This document shows, one piece after another, positions 1 to 8,508 of a stretch of DNA of 64,000 nt (position 1 is its first letter; each line of letters starts with the position of its first letter). Below the pieces are notes generated by a model. It made no database searches and was not told the origin of the DNA. It was given only the letters and a program-made list of their open reading frames with translations. The stretch comes from UBA4781 sp963674975 (lineage in GTDB: Bacteria; Chloroflexota; Anaerolineae; Anaerolineales; Anaerolineaceae). Position numbers and translations under genes: made by a program. The stretch lies in NCBI GenBank assembly GCA_963674975.1, contig OY771913.1, positions 1,612,001 through 1,676,000 of the forward strand, read 5' to 3'.

Positions 1-56
1 TATCCAAATTCGATATGGTGGTCAAGGCGAAAGCGGTTTTCAAAGATTCGGGTTAG
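1..56 (+). CDS. possible C-terminal tail of an upstream gene (partial)
   Basis: One frame stays open from the left edge to a TAG at 54-56 and encodes a short charged tail ending VFKDSG. The other two forward frames also close within about 80 bases, so this is weak evidence for a real 3' end. If real, the gene is co-directional with ychF and stops about 43 bases before its start codon. Function cannot be judged from so few residues. Confidence 0.3.
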   Translation, partial: SKFDMVVKAKAVFKDSG

Positions 57-99
57 AATAGGAACATTCGAAATATTTTAATAATGAAGGAATGATTTT

Positions 100-1164
100 A
101 TGAAGTTAGGAATTATCGGACTGCCGCAATCAGGGAAAACGACCATTTTCAACGCACTTACGCGTGCTGCTCAACCAACCGATCTATCTACCGGAAAAAT
201 GGAAATTCATACCGGCGTGGTGGATGTGCCCGATCCGCGGGTAGATAGCCTGGTAGAATTTTTCAGCGCGCGCAAAATTGTGCGAGCCAAGGTTACCTAT
301 GTGGATATCGCCGGTCTGGGAACCGGTACAAAAGGAGAGCTTTCAGGTTCGCTGCTCAATCAGCTGTCGCAAATGGATGGGTTCATCCACGTAGTGCGCT
401 GTTTTGAGGACGACAATATTCCCCATGTGTTGAGCAGCATTGATCCGGCACGGGATATTGCCAATATGGATGCGGAATTGCTGCTTAATGATCAGATCAA
501 GATCGAAGCAAAACTGGAGCGGTTGAAAGAAGATTCTCATAAGGGAGGGCGTGATAAAGGAGAGGTCGAGCGCGAAACCAAATTATTTGAAAAGCTCAAT
601 GAAACCCTGCAGCAGGAGAAACCTTTGCGGGAATTATCCCTCGATGAAGATGAAGAGCGCATGATCCAGGGATACGGTTTTTTAACCCGCAAGCCCATGC
701 TGATCGTTCTCAACCTTGCAGAAGGGCAAACCACTCCTGATCTAGCAGGTGCTGCACCTTCCTATAAAATGATCCCACTGCAGGGGAAGATCGAAATGGA
801 AATTGCCCAGCTGCCTGAAGACGAAGCGCAGGTTTTTCTGCAGGAATACAGCATTGAAGAGCCCGGCTTGAACCGCATGATCCGTGAGTCGTATGAATTG
901 CTGGGGCTGATCTCATTTTTTACTGCCGGAGAGAAAGAGGTGCATGCCTGGACGGTGCATAAAGGCGCTACAGCTCCGGTAGCTGCCGGTACCATTCACA
1001 GCGATATGCAGCAGGGATTCATCCGTGCTGAGATCATGGCGTATGATGACCTGATGGAAGCAGGCAGCATCGCCGAACTGCGCAACCGCGGTAAGCTGCG
1101 CGTGGAAGGGAAAAATTATATTGTTCAGGATGGCGATATCATCGAGATCCGCTTCAACCTCTAG
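100..1164 (+). CDS. ychF: YchF/OLA1-family P-loop NTPase
   Basis: A cytoplasmic Obg-related NTPase of 354 residues, close to the usual 360 of the family, which binds ribosomes and hydrolyses ATP and/or GTP. The P-loop GLPQSGKTT lies at residues 7-15 and DIAG of the G3 region near residue 69. A helical coiled region follows around residues 130-200. The C-terminal part, from about residue 270, matches the DUF933/TGS-like domain (FFTAGEKEVHAWTV, then GFIRAEIM). The start is supported by AAGGA seven bases upstream. The gene ends in a strong hairpin shared with the converging gene. Family assignment is secure. Its cellular role (translation or stress control) is known only in general terms. Confidence 0.93.
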   Translation: MKLGIIGLPQSGKTTIFNALTRAAQPTDLSTGKMEIHTGVVDVPDPRVDSLVEFFSARKIVRAKVTYVDIAGLGTGTKGELSGSLLNQLSQMDGFIHVVRCFEDDNIPHVLSSIDPARDIANMDAELLLNDQIKIEAKLERLKEDSHKGGRDKGEVERETKLFEKLNETLQQEKPLRELSLDEDEERMIQGYGFLTRKPMLIVLNLAEGQTTPDLAGAAPSYKMIPLQGKIEMEIAQLPEDEAQVFLQEYSIEEPGLNRMIRESYELLGLISFFTAGEKEVHAWTVHKGATAPVAAGTIHSDMQQGFIRAEIMAYDDLMEAGSIAELRNRGKLRVEGKNYIVQDGDIIEIRFNL

Positions 1165-1173
1165 AATTAAATG

Positions 1174-1204
1174 AAAAAAGAGATGGCAGCGCCATCTCTT
1201 TTTT
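1174..1204. terminator. bidirectional intrinsic terminator
   Basis: A perfect 14-bp stem (AAAAAAGAGATGGC, loop AGC, and its complement) is flanked by A and T runs, so it can stop transcription from both sides. It separates ychF on the plus strand from the converging transporter adaptor gene on the minus strand. Confidence 0.85.
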
Positions 1205-1215
1205 ATATCAAAAAT

Positions 1216-2388
1216 CTATTCCGTTTCTTCGAAAGTAATTGTGACGGACATCCCCCATTTCAGATTTGGAAGATCCTGAGAATCTAGTGTGATCCGTGCC
1301 GTGTAGAGTACATCACCCTGGTTGGTGGTTGGAAAGCCGCTGATGGAATCAATCGTGCCGGTAAGCATTTCCCCCGGGAAAGCTTCGACTTCAATGCTGA
1401 CGGGCTGCCCTTCCCGCAGATTCACCACTTCCAATTCTGTCAGGTCGCTTGTTTCAATGATCCATGTATCGGTATTGGCGATCACGACCATGGGTATGCC
1501 GGGAGAAGCAAATTCTCCTTCACTGATATTGATCTCCATTACCTGCCCGCTGAAGGGTGCTGTGATCTGTAAATTATCGAGCTGTTCGCTGATCGCAAGC
1601 TGCTTAGCCTGCAGGCTCTCAACCCGCGCTGTCAACACTGCCAGCATATCAATATCAGGACCGTCTTTACGCTTGTCATATTCCGCCTGGGCAACATCCA
1701 GGGCAGCCAGAGCTGCCTGATAGGTGTTCACTATCTGATCGTGCTTCAGCTGGATGACTGATTTGGCGCGCACTTTTCCATTATAAGTATCCTGTGCATC
1801 ATCCAACGCATTTTCGTAACGCTGGCGGGTGCTGTTGTCTTCGTCAAGATCAAGGTATTCCTGCAGGTCTGTCTGCGCATCTTCCACATCTTTTTGCGCA
1901 TCGATGATATCTTCATCTGCATCCTGCAGATCGTCTTCATATTCATCTTCATCAAGACGGTCGTATTCTTTCTGCGCGATATTAAAAGCATCCTGCGCTT
2001 TAAGCAGCGTTTGCCAGGCATTCTCTCGATCAACCCCTTCGTTTTGATTAAGGTCATCCAGCGCCTGCTGGGCATTGATCAGATCAAGGGCGGTAGCTTT
2101 TTGTTCAGCCTCCAGTTGTGTACGGTCGCCAATCTCGATCAGCACATCTCCCTTTTTCACAAAATCACCTTCCGAAACAGGGATCGAAGTGACCACTCCA
2201 CCTGTTTTAAATGAAAGGGCTGCGTTTTTTTCAGGAATAATGTTCCCTTCGGAAATGACGGGAGAGTTGATGACGGTTGCGTTTAGAGGTTCTGTCTCCT
2301 CATCGATCTCAGAGGAACTGCTGCAGGCAGAAAGCAGAAAGCTGCCGATAATGAGAAGTGAACTAATCCAAAGAATTCTTTTTTTCAT
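1216..2388 (-). CDS. HlyD/MacA-type lipoprotein adaptor of an ABC exporter
   Basis: A 390-residue periplasmic-adaptor-type protein. It opens with a lipoprotein signal (hydrophobic stretch then LLSACSSS). A biotinyl-lipoyl-like segment follows (ALSFKTGGVVTSIPVSEGDFV), then a long acidic coiled-coil hairpin rich in Asp and Glu at about residues 90-240. The second lipoyl half (ITAPFSGQVMEINISEGEF) and a beta-barrel complete the fold. The start was set at the ATG at 2388 because AAGGA sits six bases before it. An in-frame ATG five codons upstream lacks such a site. It lies 31 bases downstream of the permease gene and is the last gene of a four-gene exporter operon. The substrate is unknown. In a bacterium that may have a single membrane it would act as an extracytoplasmic partner of the permease. 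Confidence 0.88.
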   Translation of the reverse strand: MKKRILWISSLLIIGSFLLSACSSSSEIDEETEPLNATVINSPVISEGNIIPEKNAALSFKTGGVVTSIPVSEGDFVKKGDVLIEIGDRTQLEAEQKATALDLINAQQALDDLNQNEGVDRENAWQTLLKAQDAFNIAQKEYDRLDEDEYEDDLQDADEDIIDAQKDVEDAQTDLQEYLDLDEDNSTRQRYENALDDAQDTYNGKVRAKSVIQLKHDQIVNTYQAALAALDVAQAEYDKRKDGPDIDMLAVLTARVESLQAKQLAISEQLDNLQITAPFSGQVMEINISEGEFASPGIPMVVIANTDTWIIETSDLTELEVVNLREGQPVSIEVEAFPGEMLTGTIDSISGFPTTNQGDVLYTARITLDSQDLPNLKWGMSVTITFEETE

Positions 2389-2419
2389 TTCTAATCCTTT
2401 CATTTATTGCCCGATTCAT

Positions 2420-4822
2420 TTATTCGTAAGCCAGTACCTCACGGATAGTAAGGCGGGTGGCATTGCGGGCTGGTATCAAACTGGCAGCAATGGACATTAT
2501 TATCACCAGCACAAGCCAGATCAAGAAACCAGCCGGATTTATTGTTAAAACAGCATTTGATTTGAAAATGGCCTGGTTCACCATATTTCCCAAAATCAGG
2601 CTGACCGGGAAAGAAACAACCATCCCGATCAGGTAGCTTACCAGACCGGTAAATAATCCTTCATAAATCACTAATTTGGAAATAGCTTTATCCGGAGAAC
2701 CGACAGCGCGCAAGATCCCGATTTCGCTGGTGCGTTCGAGTACGTTCAAACTGAGCGTGCCGCTCAACCCGATGCTGCCTACCAGCCCGGTGAGTATGGC
2801 AAGGATCAATAAAACAGTGATCACAAGGTTGATTTTTTCGCCGCTCTCATCGACGATGACCTGTACGGAAGAAATGTTGTTCACATCATAACCGCGGTTG
2901 CGGAAGGTTTCATTGACTGCGTCTTCCATATTAAGAATGGAATTCAGTGAATGGTTTTCCGTCACCAGGCGGTAGCTGTTTGTCTTCGACCAGCTCCCGG
3001 TGAGTTCGGTCGCCGTGATGTAATTTATATAAGCACGTTTGGTAGAAAGACCGGTGTAATTGAAAATTCCCACAATAATGAATGTTTCATCCTTTCCACC
3101 AATATTGAGAATGATAGAATCGCCTATTTTCAGATCGGGGAAATTTTTGTAAAAGCTTTCGTTGATAACAATGGTGTGGTCTTCATCCGGTTCCACCCAG
3201 CGCCCGTTTTGCACCAGAGCTCCCAATAGTATGGAATCATCCGGGGGCGCTTCGATAGTTACCTGTTCCGATTGATCATCGGTTTCCAGAATTCCGGTGA
3301 CTGTTTTCCATCCTTCCACATAACTTATTCCATCTATTTGTTCTGCGATAGGGACGATCTCGTCAATTGGATATGTTCGGTCGAATGTCAGGAACATATC
3401 TGCAGCGCAGTAATTTGTCAGGGCGTTGATATGCTCATCAAGCATGGCTTTGACGTTGAAAACACCAATGAAGATACTGCCACCCAGCGATAGGGTGATA
3501 AGGGTAAGTGCAAGCCGGCTCTTACGGCGAAATGTGTTGCGCATGGCAAGCAGCATCAATCCATTGATGTTCTTTACCTTATCGATCAGGCGGTCAAGGT
3601 GTGTATTCTCGGTTTTTATCTCGATCAGACTACTGTGAAGTGCCTGTTGTACGCTGGTTTTTGCGCCCTGGAGAATGGGTAGAATACTTGCGAGAATAGG
3701 AATGACAAACGCAATGATGGCTTGAATAAGAATAGCCGATGGAGCGATCGGGAAACAGTTCGAGGAGATCATTTCTCCATTCAAGATGGTTGCAATATGG
3801 CGGGTAAGCAGGTAAGCGCTGTATGAAGATAATGGGACTCCGATCAAAAATGCGACCATCCCAAATAAGAGAACCAGAATAGTGTACATTTTGATGATGT
3901 CGCGTGATTGGGCTCCTATCAACTTCATTACCCCAATTTGGCGGGTATGCTCGGTAATGATAGCGCTCATGGTATTGATCACCAGAAAACTGCCCAGAAT
4001 GACGGTCAAGATGCCCACGAAACTCAAGATGGCTGCAACAGCATCAATATAATTTCCATAAGGATGCTCATTGGAAGCTTGAATGCTCTGACTGTAAACG
4101 ATGTGTCCGGTATCTTTCACTTTTTCCTTTATATCGTTGGCAACTTCTTGAATATGGGTAGTATCGGTAGAATCCCCTTTTACACTCACATACAGAGTGT
4201 TGAAATCAGAAGTACTGTGGAAATAATCCAGATCATTGCTGTTGATAAACGCAATACGCCGATTGATGGTGTTCTCAACGCCGGCTGTGTAGTCTTTCAC
4301 GACTCCCGATACCGTAACTGTGCGAACGGTATCATCCAGTAGTTCGATCTCCATACTGCTTCCGGGTTCTACTGGAAAATCGCTGAGCGCTTCAGCCAGC
4401 ATTAAGATTTCCTCTTCTTTTGATGGGAAAATTCCATCTTGAAGGGTTAATTGTTTTAGTTCCTGCTCTTGCGGATCATCTATGGCGATCAGGCTGAGGT
4501 TTTGCCAGCGATCTTCACCGACAACCCGTGCTCGCAGGGTGATCGTCTTCCTACCCTCCACCATATCGACATCTTTGACGCGTGAAATGACATCGATCAG
4601 ATCCTGGTCAAAACTATTGGTGGTGATGATGATATTGGCGGGATTTGAACCCTGATAGGTCGTCTGCAAATTTTCGGGAAGGATCAGGCTGGTTATTTTG
4701 ATCAATCCTGCTGCGTAAACTCCGACCACAATAGAAGCAATGACCAGAGCCAGGCGGGCTTTGTTCTCCCAAAAATCGATCAATACTTTATGCCATCTGG
4801 GTTTGAGATGATTATTTTTCAT
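2420..4822 (-). CDS. ABC transporter permease with two FtsX domains
   Basis: An 800-residue membrane protein with a duplicated MacB/LolC-like plan. There is one membrane helix near the N terminus (LALVIASIVVGVYAAGLI), then a large extracytoplasmic domain and three helices with the FtsX signature (MSAIITEHTRQIGVMKLIGA, about residues 285-305). A second N-terminal helix near residue 440, a second outer domain and a final FtsX triple (LERTSEIGILRAVGS) follow. The start overlaps the end of the upstream ATPase gene by 11 bases, which suggests translational coupling. With the adaptor and two ATPases it forms an export or lipoprotein-release type system. Substrate is not predictable from sequence. 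Confidence 0.9.
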   Translation of the reverse strand: MKNNHLKPRWHKVLIDFWENKARLALVIASIVVGVYAAGLIKITSLILPENLQTTYQGSNPANIIITTNSFDQDLIDVISRVKDVDMVEGRKTITLRARVVGEDRWQNLSLIAIDDPQEQELKQLTLQDGIFPSKEEEILMLAEALSDFPVEPGSSMEIELLDDTVRTVTVSGVVKDYTAGVENTINRRIAFINSNDLDYFHSTSDFNTLYVSVKGDSTDTTHIQEVANDIKEKVKDTGHIVYSQSIQASNEHPYGNYIDAVAAILSFVGILTVILGSFLVINTMSAIITEHTRQIGVMKLIGAQSRDIIKMYTILVLLFGMVAFLIGVPLSSYSAYLLTRHIATILNGEMISSNCFPIAPSAILIQAIIAFVIPILASILPILQGAKTSVQQALHSSLIEIKTENTHLDRLIDKVKNINGLMLLAMRNTFRRKSRLALTLITLSLGGSIFIGVFNVKAMLDEHINALTNYCAADMFLTFDRTYPIDEIVPIAEQIDGISYVEGWKTVTGILETDDQSEQVTIEAPPDDSILLGALVQNGRWVEPDEDHTIVINESFYKNFPDLKIGDSIILNIGGKDETFIIVGIFNYTGLSTKRAYINYITATELTGSWSKTNSYRLVTENHSLNSILNMEDAVNETFRNRGYDVNNISSVQVIVDESGEKINLVITVLLILAILTGLVGSIGLSGTLSLNVLERTSEIGILRAVGSPDKAISKLVIYEGLFTGLVSYLIGMVVSFPVSLILGNMVNQAIFKSNAVLTINPAGFLIWLVLVIIMSIAASLIPARNATRLTIREVLAYE

Positions 4823-5561
4823 GTTGTTTCATCCCTGTGGCTTTTAAAGTTTTTTTCGAAGAGGTCACCTTATCTCCTATCACTTTTCCATCCGAAAGCT
4901 GAATGATGCGGTGAGCATGCTGCGCCAGGTCAGAATCATGCGTAACCATGATCACTGTCTTGCCTGTTTTAACCAGTGAAAGGAAAATACCAAGCACCAT
5001 GGCTGCATCTTCGCTGCCCAGGTTTCCTGTGGGCTCATCAGCGATGATGATGGGCGGATCATTGGCTAAAGCGCGTGCAATAGCGGCACACTGCTGCTGC
5101 CCACCAGAAACCCTTTCGGGGCGTTGATCGGCAAATTTCCGCAGGTTGACTGCAGACAGCAGCTGCAGTGCCCTGTCTTCCATTTGTGCCAGATTCTGTT
5201 CCTCTAATAACTGCATGGGGAGCATTACATTTTCGAGCAGGGATAATACCGGGATGAGCTGATAAAACTGGAAAACGATCCCTAAATTTCTTCCACGCCA
5301 CAAAGCGCGCTCATTCTCAGAGAAATCCTGTATTGCCCTGTCAGCAACCATGATCCTCCCGGAGGTTGGCTTATCAATTCCGGTGATCATGTTCATCAGA
5401 GTAGATTTTCCGCTGCCGGAGCGTCCGACCACACAGGTGAATTGGGAAGAACCGAAATCGATATTCACATCATCAAGAGCGGTGAATGTTCCCGAGGTGA
5501 GTGGAAACTCTTTGGTAATATGCTGCAGCCGGATATAGGAAGCGTTCTTTTTCGTTGTCAT
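4812..5561 (-). CDS. ABC transporter ATP-binding protein (MacB/LolD-like) with altered signature
   Basis: A 249-residue ATPase. Walker A is GRSGSGKST near residue 46, the signature is VSGGQQQ and Walker B is IIIADEPTGN. Two positions differ from the family norm. The residue after SGGQQQ is Cys rather than Arg. The D-loop reads GNLGS where Asp normally follows Leu. These changes may weaken hydrolysis at one site of an asymmetric pair, since the neighbouring ATPase has normal motifs. The start overlaps the stop of that neighbour by four bases (ATGA). The last 15-20 residues are a lysine-rich tail. It should energise the double FtsX permease. Confidence 0.88.
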   Translation of the reverse strand: MTTKKNASYIRLQHITKEFPLTSGTFTALDDVNIDFGSSQFTCVVGRSGSGKSTLMNMITGIDKPTSGRIMVADRAIQDFSENERALWRGRNLGIVFQFYQLIPVLSLLENVMLPMQLLEEQNLAQMEDRALQLLSAVNLRKFADQRPERVSGGQQQCAAIARALANDPPIIIADEPTGNLGSEDAAMVLGIFLSLVKTGKTVIMVTHDSDLAQHAHRIIQLSDGKVIGDKVTSSKKTLKATGMKQHEK

Positions 5562-6253
5562 TTCTTCCTCCCGGATTGTGGAGCAAGTACGCCATCGGTT
5601 AGCTGGAAAACCCTCGAAAAATAAGGCAGCAGCCCCCTGTTGTGGGTAACCATGAGAATTGTCTTGCCCTGTTTTTGCAGGGATTGGAATAATTCCAGGA
5701 TGGTGCGGCTGGTCTGGCTATCCAGGTTTCCGGTTGGTTCATCAGCCACGATGATCTCCGGATCGTTCGCCAATGCTCGGGCAATGGCGACCCGCTGCTT
5801 CTGACCACCGGAAACGGCAGATGGCTTTTTATAGGCGTGTGCCTTGATCTCAACCTGATCGAGAAGCTGCAGGGCGCGATCAATACTTTTCTTCCCCTGA
5901 TATTCACCGCAAAAATCCATGGCAAGCGTGATGTTTTCAAGGATGGAGAGCTGATTCAGCAATTCAAAGGATTGGTAAACAATACCCACATGATGACCGC
6001 GCCAGGTATTGCGCTGGTCTTCTGAAAGCTGATCGATCTGCACTCCGCTGATGGTGATCGAACCGGAGGTGAGGGTATCTACGCCGGTGATCATGTTTAC
6101 CAGGGTTGATTTTCCGGCGCCGGATTTACCTAAAACGCCGATAAATTCACCCTCAGCAATGGTAAAAGAGATGTGCTTCAATGCCTGTACTCCTCCTGCC
6201 ATCGAGGGGTATGTTTTACATATATCGTTGGCAACGATCAATTCTTTATTCAC
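5558..6253 (-). CDS. ABC transporter ATP-binding protein (MacB/LolD-like)
   Basis: A 231-residue ATPase of the MacB/LolD group. Walker A is GKSGAGKST (about 42-50), the Q-loop region is VYQSFELL, the signature is VSGGQKQR, and Walker B with an intact D-loop is IIVADEPTGNLDS. All key residues are present, unlike its partner. It is the first gene of the minus-strand exporter operon and faces a TetR regulator across about 126 bases that hold repeated operator-like sequences. It probably pairs with the second ATPase on the double FtsX permease. Confidence 0.9.
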   Translation of the reverse strand: MNKELIVANDICKTYPSMAGGVQALKHISFTIAEGEFIGVLGKSGAGKSTLVNMITGVDTLTSGSITISGVQIDQLSEDQRNTWRGHHVGIVYQSFELLNQLSILENITLAMDFCGEYQGKKSIDRALQLLDQVEIKAHAYKKPSAVSGGQKQRVAIARALANDPEIIVADEPTGNLDSQTSRTILELFQSLQKQGKTILMVTHNRGLLPYFSRVFQLTDGVLAPQSGRKK

Positions 6254-6287
6254 AATATTTCCTAAAATACATTATAATATACATAGC

Positions 6288-6355
6288 GTCCAATATTATA
6301 TGCAAAATCTAATAACTGACAAGGATGAAATGGAGTAGAATGTCTAATACTGGAC
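6288..6355. promoter_or_regulatory. divergent control region with repeated TetR-type operator half-sites
   Basis: The gap between the exporter operon and the TetR gene holds three related elements: GTCCAATATTATAT at 6288-6301, ATCTAATAACTGAC at 6307-6320 and GTCTAATACTGGAC at 6342-6355. The outer two are inverted matches of each other over 11 bases (GTCCAATATTA against TAATACTGGAC, one mismatch). Each approximates the palindrome GTCYARTAYTRGAC. The natural reading is a TetR-family binding region controlling both directions. No biochemical support is available from sequence. Confidence 0.55.
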
Positions 6356-6379
6356 AAGAGTATTGAAATGAGGTTTTCC

Positions 6380-6961
6380 ATGGAAAAACTTGATCGACGA
6401 AGTCAACGTTCCCGGCGGGTGATAACCAATGCGCTGTTAGATCTGTTATTGACGAAAAAGTTCAACGAGATCACCATTCAAGAGATCACCGATGAAGCAG
6501 ATGTGGGCAGAGCTACTTTTTATTTACATTACCGTAACAAAGAAGAGTGTCTGATGCAGCTGCTTACAGATGGATTTGATTCACTGGTGGCAGAGATCGA
6601 ACATATGACAGGCAGTGGAGAAAGAAATTTTATTGAAGTGCTGGAAAAAGTTTTTCAATATACCAGCGATAATCGAAAACTATTTCTGGCATTGTTAAGC
6701 GCGAATCCCAGACCGAACATTTTGGAAGACCTGCAGAGTTATATTCAAGAAAAGGTTATGAAAGGGGCTGCGATGCCGCAAGACCTTAATCCTCTCTTGA
6801 AAAAAGCAATCAGCGTTAATTTAACCGGAGCACTCATCGCTTTTATTCTATGGCTGCTAAAGGATGAACCAGAAATCAGTCCCAACCAGGCAGCAAAAAT
6901 ATTCGTGGAATTCTTTCAGAATGGAGCCAGGGCAGTCCAATCTTTTTCGTTTGAGAAATAA
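6380..6961 (+). CDS. TetR/AcrR-family transcriptional regulator
   Basis: A 193-residue regulator. The N-terminal helix-turn-helix domain is typical (SRRVITNALLDLL, then ITIQEITDEADVGRATFYLH, about residues 10-55). It is followed by a helical ligand-binding domain ending in a hydrophobic helix (LTGALIAFILWLLK) of the kind seen in TetR_C groups. The start was placed at the ATG at 6380 because GAGG lies six bases ahead. An ATG four codons earlier overlaps this site. It is transcribed divergently from the four-gene ABC exporter and most likely represses it through the repeated sites between them. The ligand is unknown. Confidence 0.87.
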   Translation: MEKLDRRSQRSRRVITNALLDLLLTKKFNEITIQEITDEADVGRATFYLHYRNKEECLMQLLTDGFDSLVAEIEHMTGSGERNFIEVLEKVFQYTSDNRKLFLALLSANPRPNILEDLQSYIQEKVMKGAAMPQDLNPLLKKAISVNLTGALIAFILWLLKDEPEISPNQAAKIFVEFFQNGARAVQSFSFEK

Positions 6962-6995
6962 AAGCTTTTTAAGAAAGATCTGGATTTGATGAGGA

Positions 6996-7799
6996 TTAGT
7001 CTCGCAGTTGTTTATCAAGAATCTTGAAATCGACGCGAGAGGTCAGATCCAGGCTGATCGGTGTGACGGATACAAGATTCTTTTTTCTCAGTACATAAAC
7101 ATCACTATCTTCGGGGAGATCATCGTGAACAGTGATGTGTGTGTCGATCTGTCCTTCCTGGTTCAGAGAACCTTCGCGCTTTATGTATGGGCTGAAATAT
7201 CGTCCGGGAGCGATTCGGGTGATCTGCCAGGGGGTGGATATTGTGGCTCTCTGGGGGACTACCAGGTTTAAAAGGTCCACATCAGAGGGCATTTTTTTTG
7301 CAAGCAGTTGTTCTGCAAAGTAGCGGGTGAAGTGAGAAGCAACGGAAAAATCGATATCCGTGTATGAATCCCATTCCCCCTCGTTTACCTGGTAAGAGGT
7401 TGCCAGGGCAGGGATGCCCAGAGAAGCCGCCTCGAGAGCAGCCCCCACGGTGCCAGAACTTGTAATATCTGTGCTGATGTTCTCTCCGTAATTAATCCCT
7501 GAAACAACCAGGTCAGGTTTTTTGGGCATCACTTCCAATACCGCATGCAGTACAGAGAGGGCAGGAGTGGCACCTACGGCGTAGGCTGTCCATTCCTGAT
7601 CGTTGACGATTGTTTTGCGTTCTTCGATCTTCCCATCTTCATTTCTGCCAAAACTTCTGCTCATTCCAGAGCAGCGTTCTCGCGGAGCAACCACGGTCAC
7701 GAAGCCAATGGTTGAAAGCACTCTGGCAGCAGCCCATAATCCGGGCGAATTAATTCCATCGTCATTGGTAAGTAGTATTTGTTTTTTTGAGGTATTCAT
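6996..7799 (-). CDS. surE: 5'-nucleotidase SurE
   Basis: A 267-residue metal-dependent phosphatase of the SurE family that removes phosphate from nucleoside monophosphates and short polyphosphates in the cytosol. The N-terminal LLTNDDG carries the metal-binding Asp pair. The conserved SGINYGENISTDITSSGTVG segment, about residues 98-117, supplies the remaining active-site residues. Length is normal. AGGA lies upstream of the ATG at 7799. It stands alone, convergent with the TetR gene and about 50 bases upstream of the tRNA-Arg gene's 3' end. Confidence 0.93.
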   Translation of the reverse strand: MNTSKKQILLTNDDGINSPGLWAAARVLSTIGFVTVVAPRERCSGMSRSFGRNEDGKIEERKTIVNDQEWTAYAVGATPALSVLHAVLEVMPKKPDLVVSGINYGENISTDITSSGTVGAALEAASLGIPALATSYQVNEGEWDSYTDIDFSVASHFTRYFAEQLLAKKMPSDVDLLNLVVPQRATISTPWQITRIAPGRYFSPYIKREGSLNQEGQIDTHITVHDDLPEDSDVYVLRKKNLVSVTPISLDLTSRVDFKILDKQLRD

Positions 7800-7851
7800 A
7801 GCAATCCTGGATCCATTAAAATAGGAGGAGCGGGTTTACCGCTCCATGTTG

Positions 7852-7926
7852 TGCCCCCGGCAGAATTCGAATCTGCAACCTTTTGCTCCGCAAGCAAACG
7901 CTCTATCCAATTGAACTACGAGGGCA
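7852..7926 (-). tRNA. tRNA-Arg (anticodon GCG)
   Basis: The reverse strand folds into a full cloverleaf of 75 bases. The acceptor stem TGCCCTC pairs with GGGGGCA with one T-G pair. There is a D arm containing TTCAATTGGAT, an anticodon stem TTTGC/GCAAA around the loop TTGCGGA, and a T arm GCAGA-TTCGAAT-TCTGC. The anticodon GCG reads CGC (and CGT) arginine codons. No CCA is encoded at the 3' end. Confidence 0.93.
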
Positions 7927-8001
7927 TAAAACTAAGTGCGAATAATATACCCCAGCCACCTCGAATCGTCAAGGTGGCTCCTCATTTATGGGGTTACAGG
8001 A

Positions 8002-8328
8002 TCACTCTTCTTCTTTTTGCATTGCTTCCAGGAACAGGCTGCTTTTATAGGTGTTCTCTTCGATTGCGATAACCACATAGATCAATTCACCAAAGCCGTA
8101 GAGGATCAGCCCTTCCAGAACGCCAAAAATTAAAACGAAGATACCACCGCTGAGACCATAGAAATATCCTGAGGCAGCATCCAGCCCAAATAAGGTCCAG
8201 AAATTCCCATTGCTCAAAGACAACACGACGAGGATGATCCCTCCAACCAGAGAGAATGCTGCCAGTAGAATTCCAAGCACCTTAAAAATATTTGCCATGG
8301 TTCGTAAAAATTTAAATCTCTTTTTCAT
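8002..8328 (-). CDS. small hypothetical membrane protein
   Basis: A 108-residue protein that I do not recognise. It begins with a basic stretch (MKKRFKFLR), then a hydrophobic helix (VLGILLAAFSLVGGIILVVL), a short Gly/Phe-rich loop and a second hydrophobic segment (GGIFVLIFGVLEGLILYGFG). The C-terminal tail is acidic (EAMQKEEE). The topology is two or three membrane passes with cytoplasmic ends. It lies downstream of recN beyond a terminator, so it is probably transcribed on its own. Confidence 0.7.
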   Translation of the reverse strand: MKKRFKFLRTMANIFKVLGILLAAFSLVGGIILVVLSLSNGNFWTLFGLDAASGYFYGLSGGIFVLIFGVLEGLILYGFGELIYVVIAIEENTYKSSLFLEAMQKEEE

Positions 8329-8398
8329 GATTCCTCCATATGAAGAAATTCTTATTATTCATTATAGCTGGAAACTTGCCATCAATCTATTTAAAGCC

Positions 8399-8431
8399 AA
8401 ACGCCAGGGTGAGGGGGGCACCCTAGCGTTT
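8399..8431 (-). terminator. terminator of the ssb-recN gene run
   Basis: A 13-bp stem with one mismatch (AAACGCCAGGGTG paired with CACCCTAGCGTTT) around a G-rich loop lies 77 bases beyond the recN stop. On the minus strand it is followed by a moderately T-rich stretch. It is the likely end of the long minus-strand operon. On the plus strand the following TACCCCTTTT could also serve. Confidence 0.6.
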
Positions 8432-8508
8432 GGTACCCCTTTTATATCACAATAATCTGAAACTTGTCAAGCACCAATGTGAAATAATTCTTACGTATGT
8501 GAAGAACC

